Shown: positions 1 to 5,468, counted from the first letter of the stretch. The stretch is 5,571 bases of DNA from Fidelibacterota bacterium (GCA_024277405.1 JAJRVI010000010.1:1-5571); one strand, 5' to 3'. Numbers and translations: made by a program. The notes: generated by a model not told the origin, from the letters alone.

Positions 1-2
1 AG

Positions 3-80
3 GGGGCCCCCACCCTGCTCCTCGTGAAGGGCTCCCGGGGGATGGCCTTGGAACGGGCGGTGGAGGCGTTGCGGGAGTGA
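3..80 (+). CDS. murF: MurF C-terminus, 3' partial (UDP-MurNAc-tripeptide--D-alanyl-D-alanine ligase)
   Basis: The 25 codons before the TGA at 78-80 read GAPTLLLVKGSRGMALERAV and then EALRE. The string VKGSRGMALE is the characteristic last block of Mur ligases of the MurF type, near the very end of the C-terminal domain. MurF is a cytoplasmic enzyme that adds D-Ala-D-Ala to the UDP-MurNAc-tripeptide using ATP, the last cytoplasmic step of the peptidoglycan peptide. The gene enters from the left edge, so nothing can be said about its active site. Its stop overlaps the GTG start of the next gene (GTGA at 77-80), which suggests translational coupling. MurF is the best match; a related Mur ligase is less likely because of the KGSRGM string. 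Confidence 0.85.
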   Translation, partial: GAPTLLLVKGSRGMALERAVEALRE

Positions 81-310
81 GTGCCCGTGAGGTATTGGAG
101 CGGCATCGGGAGCGGCTGCTCGCGCTCGCCGGGGTCGTGGGCGTGGGGATCGGTGAGGGCGACGGCGAGGTTATCGAGCTCCTCGTGGAGGCGAGTGCGG
201 ACGCTGTCTATCCGGACGAGGTAGAAGGGGTGCCGGTGCGGGTACGGATGGTGGGTAGGGTGAAGGCGGAGGATGGGGGACCTGACCGAGCTCCTGGAAT
301 TGAAGCGTAG
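77..310 (+). CDS. Small protein resembling the N-terminal domain of the adjacent NAL1-like protease
   Basis: A 77-residue protein starting at GTG 77, which overlaps the murF stop by four bases. After a charged helix (residues 2-14) comes GVVGVGIGEGDGEVIELLVE (19-38), then PDEVEGVPVRVRMVGRV (46-62). The downstream protease has the same order of elements in its first 85 residues: RGVGVGYK, a GEV strand, an alternating valine strand, and PPEIEGVRTDVVEVGVIRV. This is therefore probably a stand-alone copy of that domain, shortened in the middle, with no catalytic residues and no signal peptide. Its last 12 codons overlap the protease start region, so the two are probably co-translated. Function is unknown: a subunit, regulator or binding partner of the protease is an inference. 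GC-rich codon use matches its neighbours, which supports a real gene. Confidence 0.7.
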   Translation: MSAREVLERHRERLLALAGVVGVGIGEGDGEVIELLVEASADAVYPDEVEGVPVRVRMVGRVKAEDGGPDRAPGIEA

Positions 311-1181
311 GCACGAAGCGGCGTTGCTGCGCAAGGCCACGGTGCGCGGCGTGGGGGTGGGGTATAAGGTCGTGGGAGGGGAGGTGACGGGGGAGCTCGC
401 CATCGTGGTACTCGTCACCAAGAAGCTCCGCCCCCTGGAGGACATACACCCCAAGGACCGCGTCCCCCCGGAGATAGAGGGGGTCCGCACCGACGTGGTG
501 GAGGTGGGGGTGATCCGCGTCCCGCCCCCCGCCGGGGTGGGACGGCGGGAGAGGATGCGGCCGGCCCCGGGCGGTTGTTCGATCGGGCACGTCCGTTCCA
601 CCGCCGGCACATTGGGATGCCTGGTCCGCCGAGGCGACCGGGCCTTCATCCTCTCCAACAACCACGTCCTCGCCGCGACGAACCTGGGGGTGAGGGGCGA
701 CTACATCCTCCAGCCGGGCCCCGGCGACGGGGGACGCGTCCCGGAGGACGGGATCGCCGAATTGGCAGATTACATTCGGCTGGATTTCGCCGGGGAGAAC
801 GCGATGGACGCGGCGCTGGCGCGGCCGTTCTCCCGGGAGTTGGTCTCGCCCGAGATCCTGGAGGTGGGCGAGCCCTCCGGGTGGGCGGAGCCCGAGCTCC
901 GGGCGGAGGTGATAAAATCTGGCCGTACCACCGGCCTCACCCACGGGGAGATCGGGGTGGTGGAGGCGACCATCGACGTCTTGTACGGGCTCGAGCGCGT
1001 GCGCTTCGTGGGCCAGTGCGTGGTGACGACCCCCGGGTTCTCCGCCGGGGGCGATTCCGGTTCGGCGGTGATCCTTCCCGACAGCACGAGGGTCGTGGGC
1101 CTCCTGTTCGCCGGCTCGGGGGAGGCCACCGTGTTCACCCCGATCGGGCGGGTCCTCTCCGCCCTGGACGTCGAGATCTGA
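273..1181 (+). CDS. Trypsin-like serine protease, NAL1-like
   Basis: A 302-residue protein with a chymotrypsin-fold catalytic core. The visible triad candidates are His131 in SNNHVLA, Asp179 in NAMDAALA, and Ser262 in SAGGDSGSAV with the oxyanion-hole glycine at 260. An N-terminal domain (about 1-85; GVGVGYK, then PPEIEG) precedes the core, as in bacterial relatives of plant NARROW LEAF1-type proteases. There is no signal peptide or membrane segment, so it is predicted cytoplasmic. The ATG at 273 is preceded by GAAGG at 262-266 with 6-base spacing, and an in-frame TGA at 261-263 rules out a longer product. All catalytic motifs are intact. Substrate unknown; position behind murF and the small domain protein suggests one transcript. 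Assignment to a trypsin-like protease is firm; the NAL1-like label rests on remembered family architecture. Confidence 0.88.
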   Translation: MGDLTELLELKRRHEAALLRKATVRGVGVGYKVVGGEVTGELAIVVLVTKKLRPLEDIHPKDRVPPEIEGVRTDVVEVGVIRVPPPAGVGRRERMRPAPGGCSIGHVRSTAGTLGCLVRRGDRAFILSNNHVLAATNLGVRGDYILQPGPGDGGRVPEDGIAELADYIRLDFAGENAMDAALARPFSRELVSPEILEVGEPSGWAEPELRAEVIKSGRTTGLTHGEIGVVEATIDVLYGLERVRFVGQCVVTTPGFSAGGDSGSAVILPDSTRVVGLLFAGSGEATVFTPIGRVLSALDVEI

Positions 1182-1195
1182 GGGGCTCAGCCCCC
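1182..1195. terminator. Weak hairpin between convergent genes
   Basis: GGGGC-TCA-GCCCC forms a 5-bp GC stem in the 5-base gap between the two stops and the first bases of the minus-strand gene. On the plus strand it is followed by CGAATTTG, a poor T-run. It could help end the protease transcript, or transcripts from both sides, but the short stem and weak tail make this only possible. Confidence 0.3.
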
Positions 1196-1561
1196 GAATT
1201 TGAAGTCGAATCCCAACGACGTGAATCCGTGCGCCTCGTTGTACGCCTTTGCCACGTTATAGGCGTCCAGTGCGGAGTAGATCGACCAACCCAATTGAGC
1301 GAGGGGGGTAACGTAGGCCAGTAACGGGTTCAGGGTGATGGCCGCCATGTAATAGCCCACAGTGGGGATGGCCACGGCCACGAGGAAGTGCACCAACGCC
1401 TTGTCCGGCTCGCCGTTCAGGTACTGTCCCAGCCCGGGGATGAGGAAGGAGGCTAGCCCGTAGACCAGGGGGTCCCGTGGCCCCTCCTGGGCGGCCGCGG
1501 CCAGGGGGAACAACGCGGATGCGCCCAAGGCTACGATCACCAACGCCACGACTTTGCCCAT
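1187..1561 (-). CDS. Small exported or membrane protein with a PGLGQ motif, unknown function
   Basis: A 124-residue protein. Residues 1-24 look like a signal peptide or first membrane helix: MGK, a hydrophobic stretch, then AAAA-QE as a possible cleavage site. The rest is hydrophobic with two or three membrane-compatible segments (about 31-48, 55-74 and 76-95). Two motifs stand out: FLIPGLGQYLNGEPDKAL (39-56) and SIYSALDAYNVAKAYN (93-108). The pairing of PGLGQ-Y-NG with a late D-A-Y-x-x-A recalls TM2-like and DUF5683-like small membrane proteins, but I do not claim membership. The C-terminus, LGFDFKFGG, could be a short beta strand. The ATG at 1561 follows AAAGGAGGT (1570-1578 on the minus strand) with 8-base spacing, an almost ideal ribosome binding site. 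The gene is monocistronic, between the importer operon's terminator and the converging protease gene. Confidence 0.75.
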   Translation of the reverse strand: MGKVVALVIVALGASALFPLAAAAQEGPRDPLVYGLASFLIPGLGQYLNGEPDKALVHFLVAVAIPTVGYYMAAITLNPLLAYVTPLAQLGWSIYSALDAYNVAKAYNEAHGFTSLGFDFKFGG

Positions 1562-1569
1562 CTTCTCCT

Positions 1570-1578
1570 ACCTCCTTT
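1570..1578 (-). promoter_or_regulatory. Ribosome binding site of the small membrane protein gene
   Basis: AAAGGAGGT on the minus strand, 8 bases before the ATG at 1561. This long match to the 16S rRNA tail fixes the start and implies strong translation. Confidence 0.75.
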
Positions 1579-1588
1579 CACACCCGCC

Positions 1589-1617
1589 AGTCTAATGTAA
1601 CGCCACCACGATCCCAA
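1589..1617 (-). promoter_or_regulatory. Candidate sigma70-type promoter for the small membrane protein gene
   Basis: On the minus strand TTGGGA (1612-1617) is followed, after exactly 17 bases, by TAGACT (1589-1594). Each hexamer matches the consensus at four of six positions. The predicted start near 1582 leaves a short leader holding the ribosome binding site. It lies just past the importer operon's terminator, so the gene would be expressed independently. Promoter calls by eye are uncertain. Confidence 0.45.
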
Positions 1618-1620
1618 CCC

Positions 1621-1658
1621 GAGAAAATGGGGGCGGGGCCCAGCTGAGCCCCGCCCCC
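1621..1658 (-). terminator. Intrinsic terminator of the importer operon
   Basis: On the minus strand an 11-bp perfect GC stem (GGGGGCGGGGC at 1658-1648 in transcript sense pairs with GCCCCGCCCCC at 1639-1629) has an 8-base loop and is followed by ATTTTCTC. It lies 23 bases past the stop of the binding-protein gene. The very stable stem plus U-run is the classic rho-independent form. The opposite strand lacks a T-run after the stem, so it acts on the minus strand. Confidence 0.85.
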
Positions 1659-1681
1659 GGACGGTTCCCGTGCGCGTGTGG

Positions 1682-2980
1682 TTATTTCCTGAACGGTTCG
1701 AGCTCAGCGTTTGCCTGACGCTGCGCTTCCTCAAGGGCCTCTTCGGGAGAGGCCTCGCCAAGAATGGCACGAGCGAGCTGATCGAACAGGATCTTCGTTA
1801 CTTTGGCACGGTTATAGCATGCGAACTCTTTGTGGGCGTACGCCAGTTGGTCTCGGGCCACGAGATACTCCGGATGTTCAGAGGTGAAGGCGCTCATCAG
1901 TTCTGTGGAATAAGCGGAACGCCGCACCGCGATATAACCGGATTTGATGGACCACTCGGCCACCTTTTCCGGAGAGGTCATCCAGCGAACGAAGGTCCAG
2001 GCGGCCTTCCGATGGCTCTCGGGGATGGCCTTGAAAATGTAGAAGTTACCGCCGCCGGTGGGAGTGCCGTAGCAGCTCAATCCCGGCATGAAAGCGACTC
2101 CGAACTCGAACGGGGCATTGTTACGGATGTGGGTAAGGCTACCAGTAGAGTGATAAATCATTGCCGCGCGTCCAGCGAGGAAATCTGAGGGGACCGTACC
2201 CCAGTTGATATAGCCATTGGGCATGATTTTGTAGTAGACGGAGAGATCCCGGAAAAACCGTAGGGCCACGAGGACGTGTTGGCTGGTAAAGTAAACCTCT
2301 GTTCCATCGTCGCTCACGATTTTTACCTCGTTGCAGCCAGGGCATCCCGTCTGGTAAATGAAAGCCTCGAAGTTCCAAATGAACCCCCCGCTGAAGGGTA
2401 CTTCTAGGCCCCAGCGGAGAACTGAGCCGTCTGGGGCACGCTGAGTGAGCTTGAGGCCGTACTCCACCAGTTCGTCCCACGTGGTAGGAGGCCTCTCGGG
2501 ATCGAGACCTACTTCACGGAAAAGGTCCTTATTGTAGTAGAGAATGGGCGTGCTGCGCTGGAAGGGGATGGACCAGATATTTCCTTCGAGGAGAGAGTTC
2601 GCCATTAGCGCAGGGAAAAAGTCATCGATATATTTCTGGCCATCCACATCAGCCTCGATGAACTCATCCAAGGGGACGATAGCGTCGATGGCCCGAAGGG
2701 TGAAGAGGTCGGTGGAGAGCAAAATCGCCACGTCCGGCGGAGTCCCGCCCATGATGGCAGCCTGGACTTTAAGAAGGGTATCGTTATATCCCCCTGCGAA
2801 GACCGGGGTCACCTGAATGTTTGGATGCGTCGCGTTGAATTCGGCTACCATAGCCTCGATCACTTTGGCCAGTGGTCCAGCCACCGAGACCGGGTAGTAA
2901 AAGGTGAGGTTTACCTGCTCGGCCACGAGCCCCATGCCCACCCCGAGGATTAGGGAAAACACCACCAAGAACCTGCGCAT
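1682..2980 (-). CDS. UgpB-like substrate-binding protein of a CUT1 ABC importer
   Basis: A 432-residue extracellular solute-binding protein (family 1). Residues 1-20 form a signal peptide ending GLVA-EQ, with no lipobox cysteine, so it is predicted to be a free periplasmic protein. Strong UgpB-like stretches are PFQRSTPILYYNKDLFREVG (139-158), STGSLTHIRNNAPFEFGV (278-295), TGGGNFYI and KSGYIAV. From memory of E. coli UgpB, likely ligand contacts are kept at Tyr65, Ser143, the 278-281 loop, Gly309-311, Tyr349 and Arg391. The UgpB glutamate contact is a serine here (about 89), and the two-tryptophan loop is changed, so the ligand may be glycerol-3-phosphate, a phosphodiester or a sugar. A CPGC pair (213-216) could form a disulfide. 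The ATG at 2980 is chosen over upstream in-frame starts because it has a perfect ribosome binding site and begins the signal peptide. Last gene of the operon. Confidence 0.9.
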   Translation of the reverse strand: MRRFLVVFSLILGVGMGLVAEQVNLTFYYPVSVAGPLAKVIEAMVAEFNATHPNIQVTPVFAGGYNDTLLKVQAAIMGGTPPDVAILLSTDLFTLRAIDAIVPLDEFIEADVDGQKYIDDFFPALMANSLLEGNIWSIPFQRSTPILYYNKDLFREVGLDPERPPTTWDELVEYGLKLTQRAPDGSVLRWGLEVPFSGGFIWNFEAFIYQTGCPGCNEVKIVSDDGTEVYFTSQHVLVALRFFRDLSVYYKIMPNGYINWGTVPSDFLAGRAAMIYHSTGSLTHIRNNAPFEFGVAFMPGLSCYGTPTGGGNFYIFKAIPESHRKAAWTFVRWMTSPEKVAEWSIKSGYIAVRRSAYSTELMSAFTSEHPEYLVARDQLAYAHKEFACYNRAKVTKILFDQLARAILGEASPEEALEEAQRQANAELEPFRK

Positions 2981-2986
2981 CTTTCC

Positions 2987-2994
2987 ACCTCCTT
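2987..2994 (-). promoter_or_regulatory. Ribosome binding site that sets the binding-protein start
   Basis: AAGGAGGT with 6-base spacing to the ATG at 2980. It decides the start against the in-frame ATG codons at 3043 and further upstream, which would bury the signal peptide behind 21 or more extra residues. Confidence 0.8.
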
Positions 2995-3000
2995 CGTAAG

Positions 3001-3053
3001 GATACCTCCTTACAGCTTGAAACCGTGGTCTTCCCGGCCACATCACCTCCTTT
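3001..3053 (-). promoter_or_regulatory. Two extra Shine-Dalgarno-like sites upstream of the binding-protein gene
   Basis: Besides the functional site at 2987-2994, the 71-base gap holds TAAGGAGGTATC (3001-3012) and AAAGGAGGTGAT (about 3042-3053). The latter matches the 3' end of 16S rRNA over 12 bases and starts on the permease stop codon. Neither has a well-spaced start in the binding-protein frame (the ATG at 3043 is only 2 bases from GGAGG). They may act as ribosome standby sites that raise output of the binding protein, which importers need in excess over permeases; that role is inferred. Confidence 0.4.
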
Positions 3054-3894
3054 ACCCTTTTATTCCTGACTGGGCGTAGATGCGAATGAACCACCGTTGG
3101 AACACTACGAAGAGCATGAGCAGAGGGGAGATAACGATCAGGAGGGTCGCGGTCATTAAGGGCCAATCGAACCCAGTTTCCTGGGATTTAAACGCCATGG
3201 CCAGCCCAAGAGTAAGGGTGCGCTTGCTAGGCGAATTTATCACCACAAGAGGCCATAGGAACTCGTTCCAGTGGTAGATAATGGAGTTAAGAGCGAAAGC
3301 GATAAACACTGGTTTTATCAGAGGCAAATAGACATGCCGGATCAGGCCGAGCCAATTACATCCGTCTATCAAGGCCGCATCTTCCAGCTCCTGGGGAACG
3401 GTGCGGAACGCCTGACGCAGGAGAAATGTGCCAAATGCAGAAGCAGCATAAGGGAGCATGAGAGCGACCTTGGTGTCCACGAGCCCTAGGGTTTTAATGG
3501 TGGTATAGTTGGGGAAGATCAAAGCCGCGGCGGGTAACATGAGTTGAACGAGAAGTACATAGAAGAGTAGGTCCCTTCCCGGGAATGTAAGTCTAGCGAA
3601 AGCGTAAGCCGCAGGAATGATAATTATCATTTGAAGGAGGAAGGTTCCTACCACTACCTGGAAGGTATTGAGGTAATAGCGCCCCCAAGGCGCTAGATTA
3701 AAGGCACGTTTAAAGTTTTCCCATGTGGGCCGATGGGTGATCCACTGGGGCGTGAGGCTGAGAGTTTCCGAGACGGGGCGGATGGCCGTGATCACCGTCC
3801 ACCATAAGGGCACAAGCCAGATAGAGATCGCGGCCAAAATTAGCAATATATGGCCCAAGTTCCTTATTGCACGTCCACCTTTATGTCCCTTCAT
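3052..3894 (-). CDS. CUT1 ABC importer permease, UgpE/MalG-like
   Basis: A 280-residue inner-membrane permease of the binding-protein-dependent transport family, of normal length. Six membrane segments can be placed at about 14-37, 77-100, 109-130, 140-160, 192-215 and 245-266. The EAA loop that docks the ATPase is intact: ELEDAALIDGCNWLGLIRHV then YLPLIKP (169-195), with the conserved DG at 177-178 and LP at 190-191. The C-terminus RIYAQSGIKG is typical of MalG/UgpE proteins. The ATG at 3894 follows GAAGGGG with 7-base spacing and overlaps the end of the first permease frame by 14 bases, implying translational coupling. It should pair with the first permease to form the channel for the binding protein's ligand. 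It looks fully functional, unlike its partner. Confidence 0.92.
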   Translation of the reverse strand: MKGHKGGRAIRNLGHILLILAAISIWLVPLWWTVITAIRPVSETLSLTPQWITHRPTWENFKRAFNLAPWGRYYLNTFQVVVGTFLLQMIIIIPAAYAFARLTFPGRDLLFYVLLVQLMLPAAALIFPNYTTIKTLGLVDTKVALMLPYAASAFGTFLLRQAFRTVPQELEDAALIDGCNWLGLIRHVYLPLIKPVFIAFALNSIIYHWNEFLWPLVVINSPSKRTLTLGLAMAFKSQETGFDWPLMTATLLIVISPLLMLFVVFQRWFIRIYAQSGIKG

Positions 3895-4762
3895 AATAGA
3901 TCCCCTTCTCGAAGACCCGGAAGGCGAGCAGTGTGCCGGATATAAGGATCAACACTTGTATCACGGTGAGGACCGAGGCTTTTCCTAGGTCCCAGTACTG
4001 GAATGCCGTTTGATAAATATAGAAAAGGAGGATGTTGGTAGAGTTAAATGGCCCGGCGTCCTGGGTCATTATGAATACCTGATCGACCCACTGCACGGAT
4101 CATATTAGGGCCATTACGATTACGAAGAGGGAGATCGGTTTCAACAACGGAAAAGTGATGTAGCGGAAGCGTTGAAACGCCCCGGCTCCTTCGATCAACG
4201 CGGCCTCGTAGAGGTACGAAGGGATGTTTTGTAATCCTGCCAAAAAGAAGATCATGAAGTACCCCGCCTGTTTCCAAACAGTAACGAAGGCAATGGCGTG
4301 GAGGGCCAGGCGCGGATCTTCCAAAAACCTCAGCTGTCCGAACCCGAGCCTCTCCAGGTAATAGGGAACGAGGCCATAGCCGGGAATGAACAGGAAGACC
4401 CAAATTGCTCCCAAGGCGACGGTAGGGAGTACCGAAGGATAATAGACCGTTAACCGGAACAGCGCGATTCCCCGCAGGGATCGGTTGAGAAGGAGGGCAA
4501 GGGCCATGCCTAGGATGATGCTGGGGATGATGGTTTCCAATCCGAGTTGGAAGGTGTTTTTCAAGACCTTCCACGTGAGAGGATCCTGAAACACCTCACG
4601 ATAAAGGTCACCTCCGACGAATATCCGATGGGGTGTAAAGAGGTTCCAACGGAAAAAGCTGTAGTAAAGGGATTTAAATACAGGCCAATATGTAAATAGG
4701 CCCAGAAAGATAAAGGCCGGCAATATGAACAAATACGGACGAAGTATTTTTCTAACCCGCAA
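3881..4762 (-). pseudogene. CUT1 permease, UgpA/MalF-like, interrupted by an in-frame TGA
   Basis: One continuous frame of 293 codons, the usual length for UgpA-type permeases, broken only by TGA at codon 221 (4100-4102). The first 220 residues contain RPYLFILPAFIFLGLF (first membrane helix), a GDLYREVF periplasmic segment, and the EAA loop YEAALIEGAGAFQRFRYITF with PLLKP (185-209). After the stop, in the same frame, come SVQWVDQVFIMTQDAGPFNS, the IYQTAF block and a last membrane helix, ending at TAA 3881-3883. Relatives have a small residue, usually glycine, at the stop position (GGA to TGA is one change). Truncation at 4100 would lose most of helix 5 and all of helix 6. A GTG at 4096, two codons after the stop, could allow restart but lacks a ribosome binding site. 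The start is the TTG at 4762, since an in-frame TAG lies at 4769-4771; no ribosome binding site precedes it. A sequencing error or readthrough remains possible. Confidence 0.82.
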
Positions 4763-4764
4763 CT

Positions 4765-4776
4765 TACACTAGTGTA
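4765..4776. repeat. Perfect 12-bp palindrome, possible operator
   Basis: TACACTAGTGTA reads the same on both strands. It begins 2 bases before the permease TTG start and covers the putative -10 hexamer, a place where a dimeric repressor could block transcription. No regulator gene is present to identify the family. A palindrome this size can also arise by chance. Confidence 0.4.
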
Positions 4777-4799
4777 GCGTCTCGCGTAAAGGGCCTCAA
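4771..4799 (-). promoter_or_regulatory. Candidate promoter of the importer operon, near-leaderless
   Basis: On the minus strand TTGAGG (4794-4799) is separated by exactly 17 bases from TACACT (4771-4776); each matches consensus at four of six positions. Transcription would start near 4763-4765, one to three bases before the TTG at 4762. That would give a leaderless or almost leaderless mRNA and would explain the missing ribosome binding site. Confidence 0.35.
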
Positions 4800-4969
4800 G
4801 ATTTTGGGTAAATGAAGCCGGTTGCTTCGATTACGGATGTTCCTCGTTGAAGTGTATGCGGTTCAGCGTAATCCGGGATAAAGCGGAAAAGGGAGAAAGG
4901 ACCTTTTGGTCCAAACTTAATGGTAATGATGTCCGATCGACCGTCGAGGATCCTCTCCACGAGGGGAGC
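4796..4969 (-). other. Coding-like fragment, possible C-terminus of a broken upstream gene
   Basis: This minus-strand frame gives 57 residues, including LVERILDGRSDIITIKFGPK and PDYAEPHTLQRGTSVIEATG, ending in TGA at 4796-4798, 33 bases before the permease start. Amino-acid makeup and mid-GC codon use look like the importer genes. Directly upstream the frame is closed by TAG, TGA and TAA within 12 bases. Continuing upstream, KLERNSALRP in the same frame and EDIEVIS in another can be joined by two single-base shifts. This pattern fits a decayed gene of the same operon, but I do not recognise the protein, and chance is a fair alternative. Confidence 0.3.
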
Positions 4970-5067
4970 TTATCACTTCTATATCCTCGGACGCAATGCG
5001 CTGTTCCTTTCAAGCTTCGCTTGGTGATTCCCCGATCTCTGGGCCTCACGACTGGCCGAGCCCTTGA

Positions 5068-5311
5068 TCTACGCCGATTGTACCAGATCACGCCCGGGCT
5101 ATGGACTTCCCTATAGGGGGCCCTCGGAAGATCACCGCCGCGGGTTCGTATGGGAGCGCGCGTGTCGGTGCCGAGATCAAGGACAAATACAGCCCATCCG
5201 ATCATAGAGTCGGAGGCAAAGCTGATCGGCGACTACGGAGTTTGGCAGGAGACGGAGGAGGAGATCTTTGAACCCACCACCGGGGGAGCCTTGGTGGGAG
5301 GAGTTGCCTGA
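5068..5311 (+). other. Coding-like plus-strand remnant in two frames
   Basis: Two overlapping plus-strand frames have protein-like composition and G/C-rich third positions. One (5068-5271) contains KITAAGSYGSARVGAEIKDK and YSPSD. The other (5117-5311) contains ESEAKLIGDYGVWQETEEEI and FEPTTGGALVGGVA before TGA. A single shift near 5200 would join YSPSD to IIESEAK. No start with a ribosome binding site and no known motif is seen. It may be a frameshifted relic or chance; direction conflicts with the minus-strand fragment at 4796-4969, so at most parts of each are real. Confidence 0.22.
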
Positions 5312-5396
5312 GCGCAAGCGGAGGAAGCGTGGGAGAGATCGCGCAGGGCACGGGGTTCTCCCAGGTTTGGGGGCGGCACGGGTCCTTGCATCTCGG

Positions 5397-5468
5397 CCTC
5401 GTTCCCTCACTTTCGTCTCCTCCCTAATATCTCCTAAATATCCTATATCCCTCCCTCCCCGGTGTCCC
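5397..5468. repeat. Pyrimidine-rich tract with short imperfect repeats and a G-quadruplex motif on the minus strand
   Basis: The plus strand from about 5400 is strongly biased to C and T. It holds three imperfect copies of a TCC(C)TAAATAT-like unit (5421-5431, 5432-5440, 5441-5449), then CCCTCCCTCCCC. On the minus strand, 5468 to 5449 reads four runs of three or more G with loops ACACC, A and A, which fits the usual G3+N1-7 quadruplex pattern. No function is shown; it is too small for an array and is not a CRISPR. Confidence 0.5.

Noticed and set aside
171..944. Long minus-strand open frame (257 codons) opposite the protease
   Set aside because: Proline, arginine and histidine-rich shadow of the GC-rich protease and small-domain genes; no motif and no credible ribosome binding site.
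575..1324. Long plus-strand open frame (249 codons) inside the protease
   Set aside because: Arginine and glycine-rich alternative frame of the protease; the protease frame holds the complete catalytic motifs.
2784..3041. 85-codon frame starting at GTG 3041 behind a strong Shine-Dalgarno motif
   Set aside because: It lies out of frame across the binding-protein signal peptide and has no protein-like motif; the motif is better read as an accessory site.
2981..3166. N-terminal extension of the binding protein from in-frame ATG codons at 3166 or 3043
   Set aside because: It would put the signal peptide behind 21 or more basic residues and overlap the permease gene; the ATG at 2980 has the ideal ribosome binding site.
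4100..4102. TGA as selenocysteine
   Set aside because: Relatives have a small residue, usually glycine, at this membrane position, not cysteine, and no hairpin suited to selenocysteine insertion is evident just after it.
4044..4574. 176-codon minus-strand frame overlapping the first permease
   Set aside because: Arginine and proline-rich shadow frame of the permease gene, without motifs.
5036..5069. Possible RNA gene or large hairpin with flanking GATC and GGCC repeats
   Set aside because: Only a 4-bp inner stem plus scattered pairs; it does not fold into a convincing stem or a tRNA cloverleaf by eye.
4831..5205. 124-codon minus-strand frame in the gene-poor region
   Set aside because: Arginine and serine-rich with shadow-like composition; another minus-strand frame in the same place looks more like protein.
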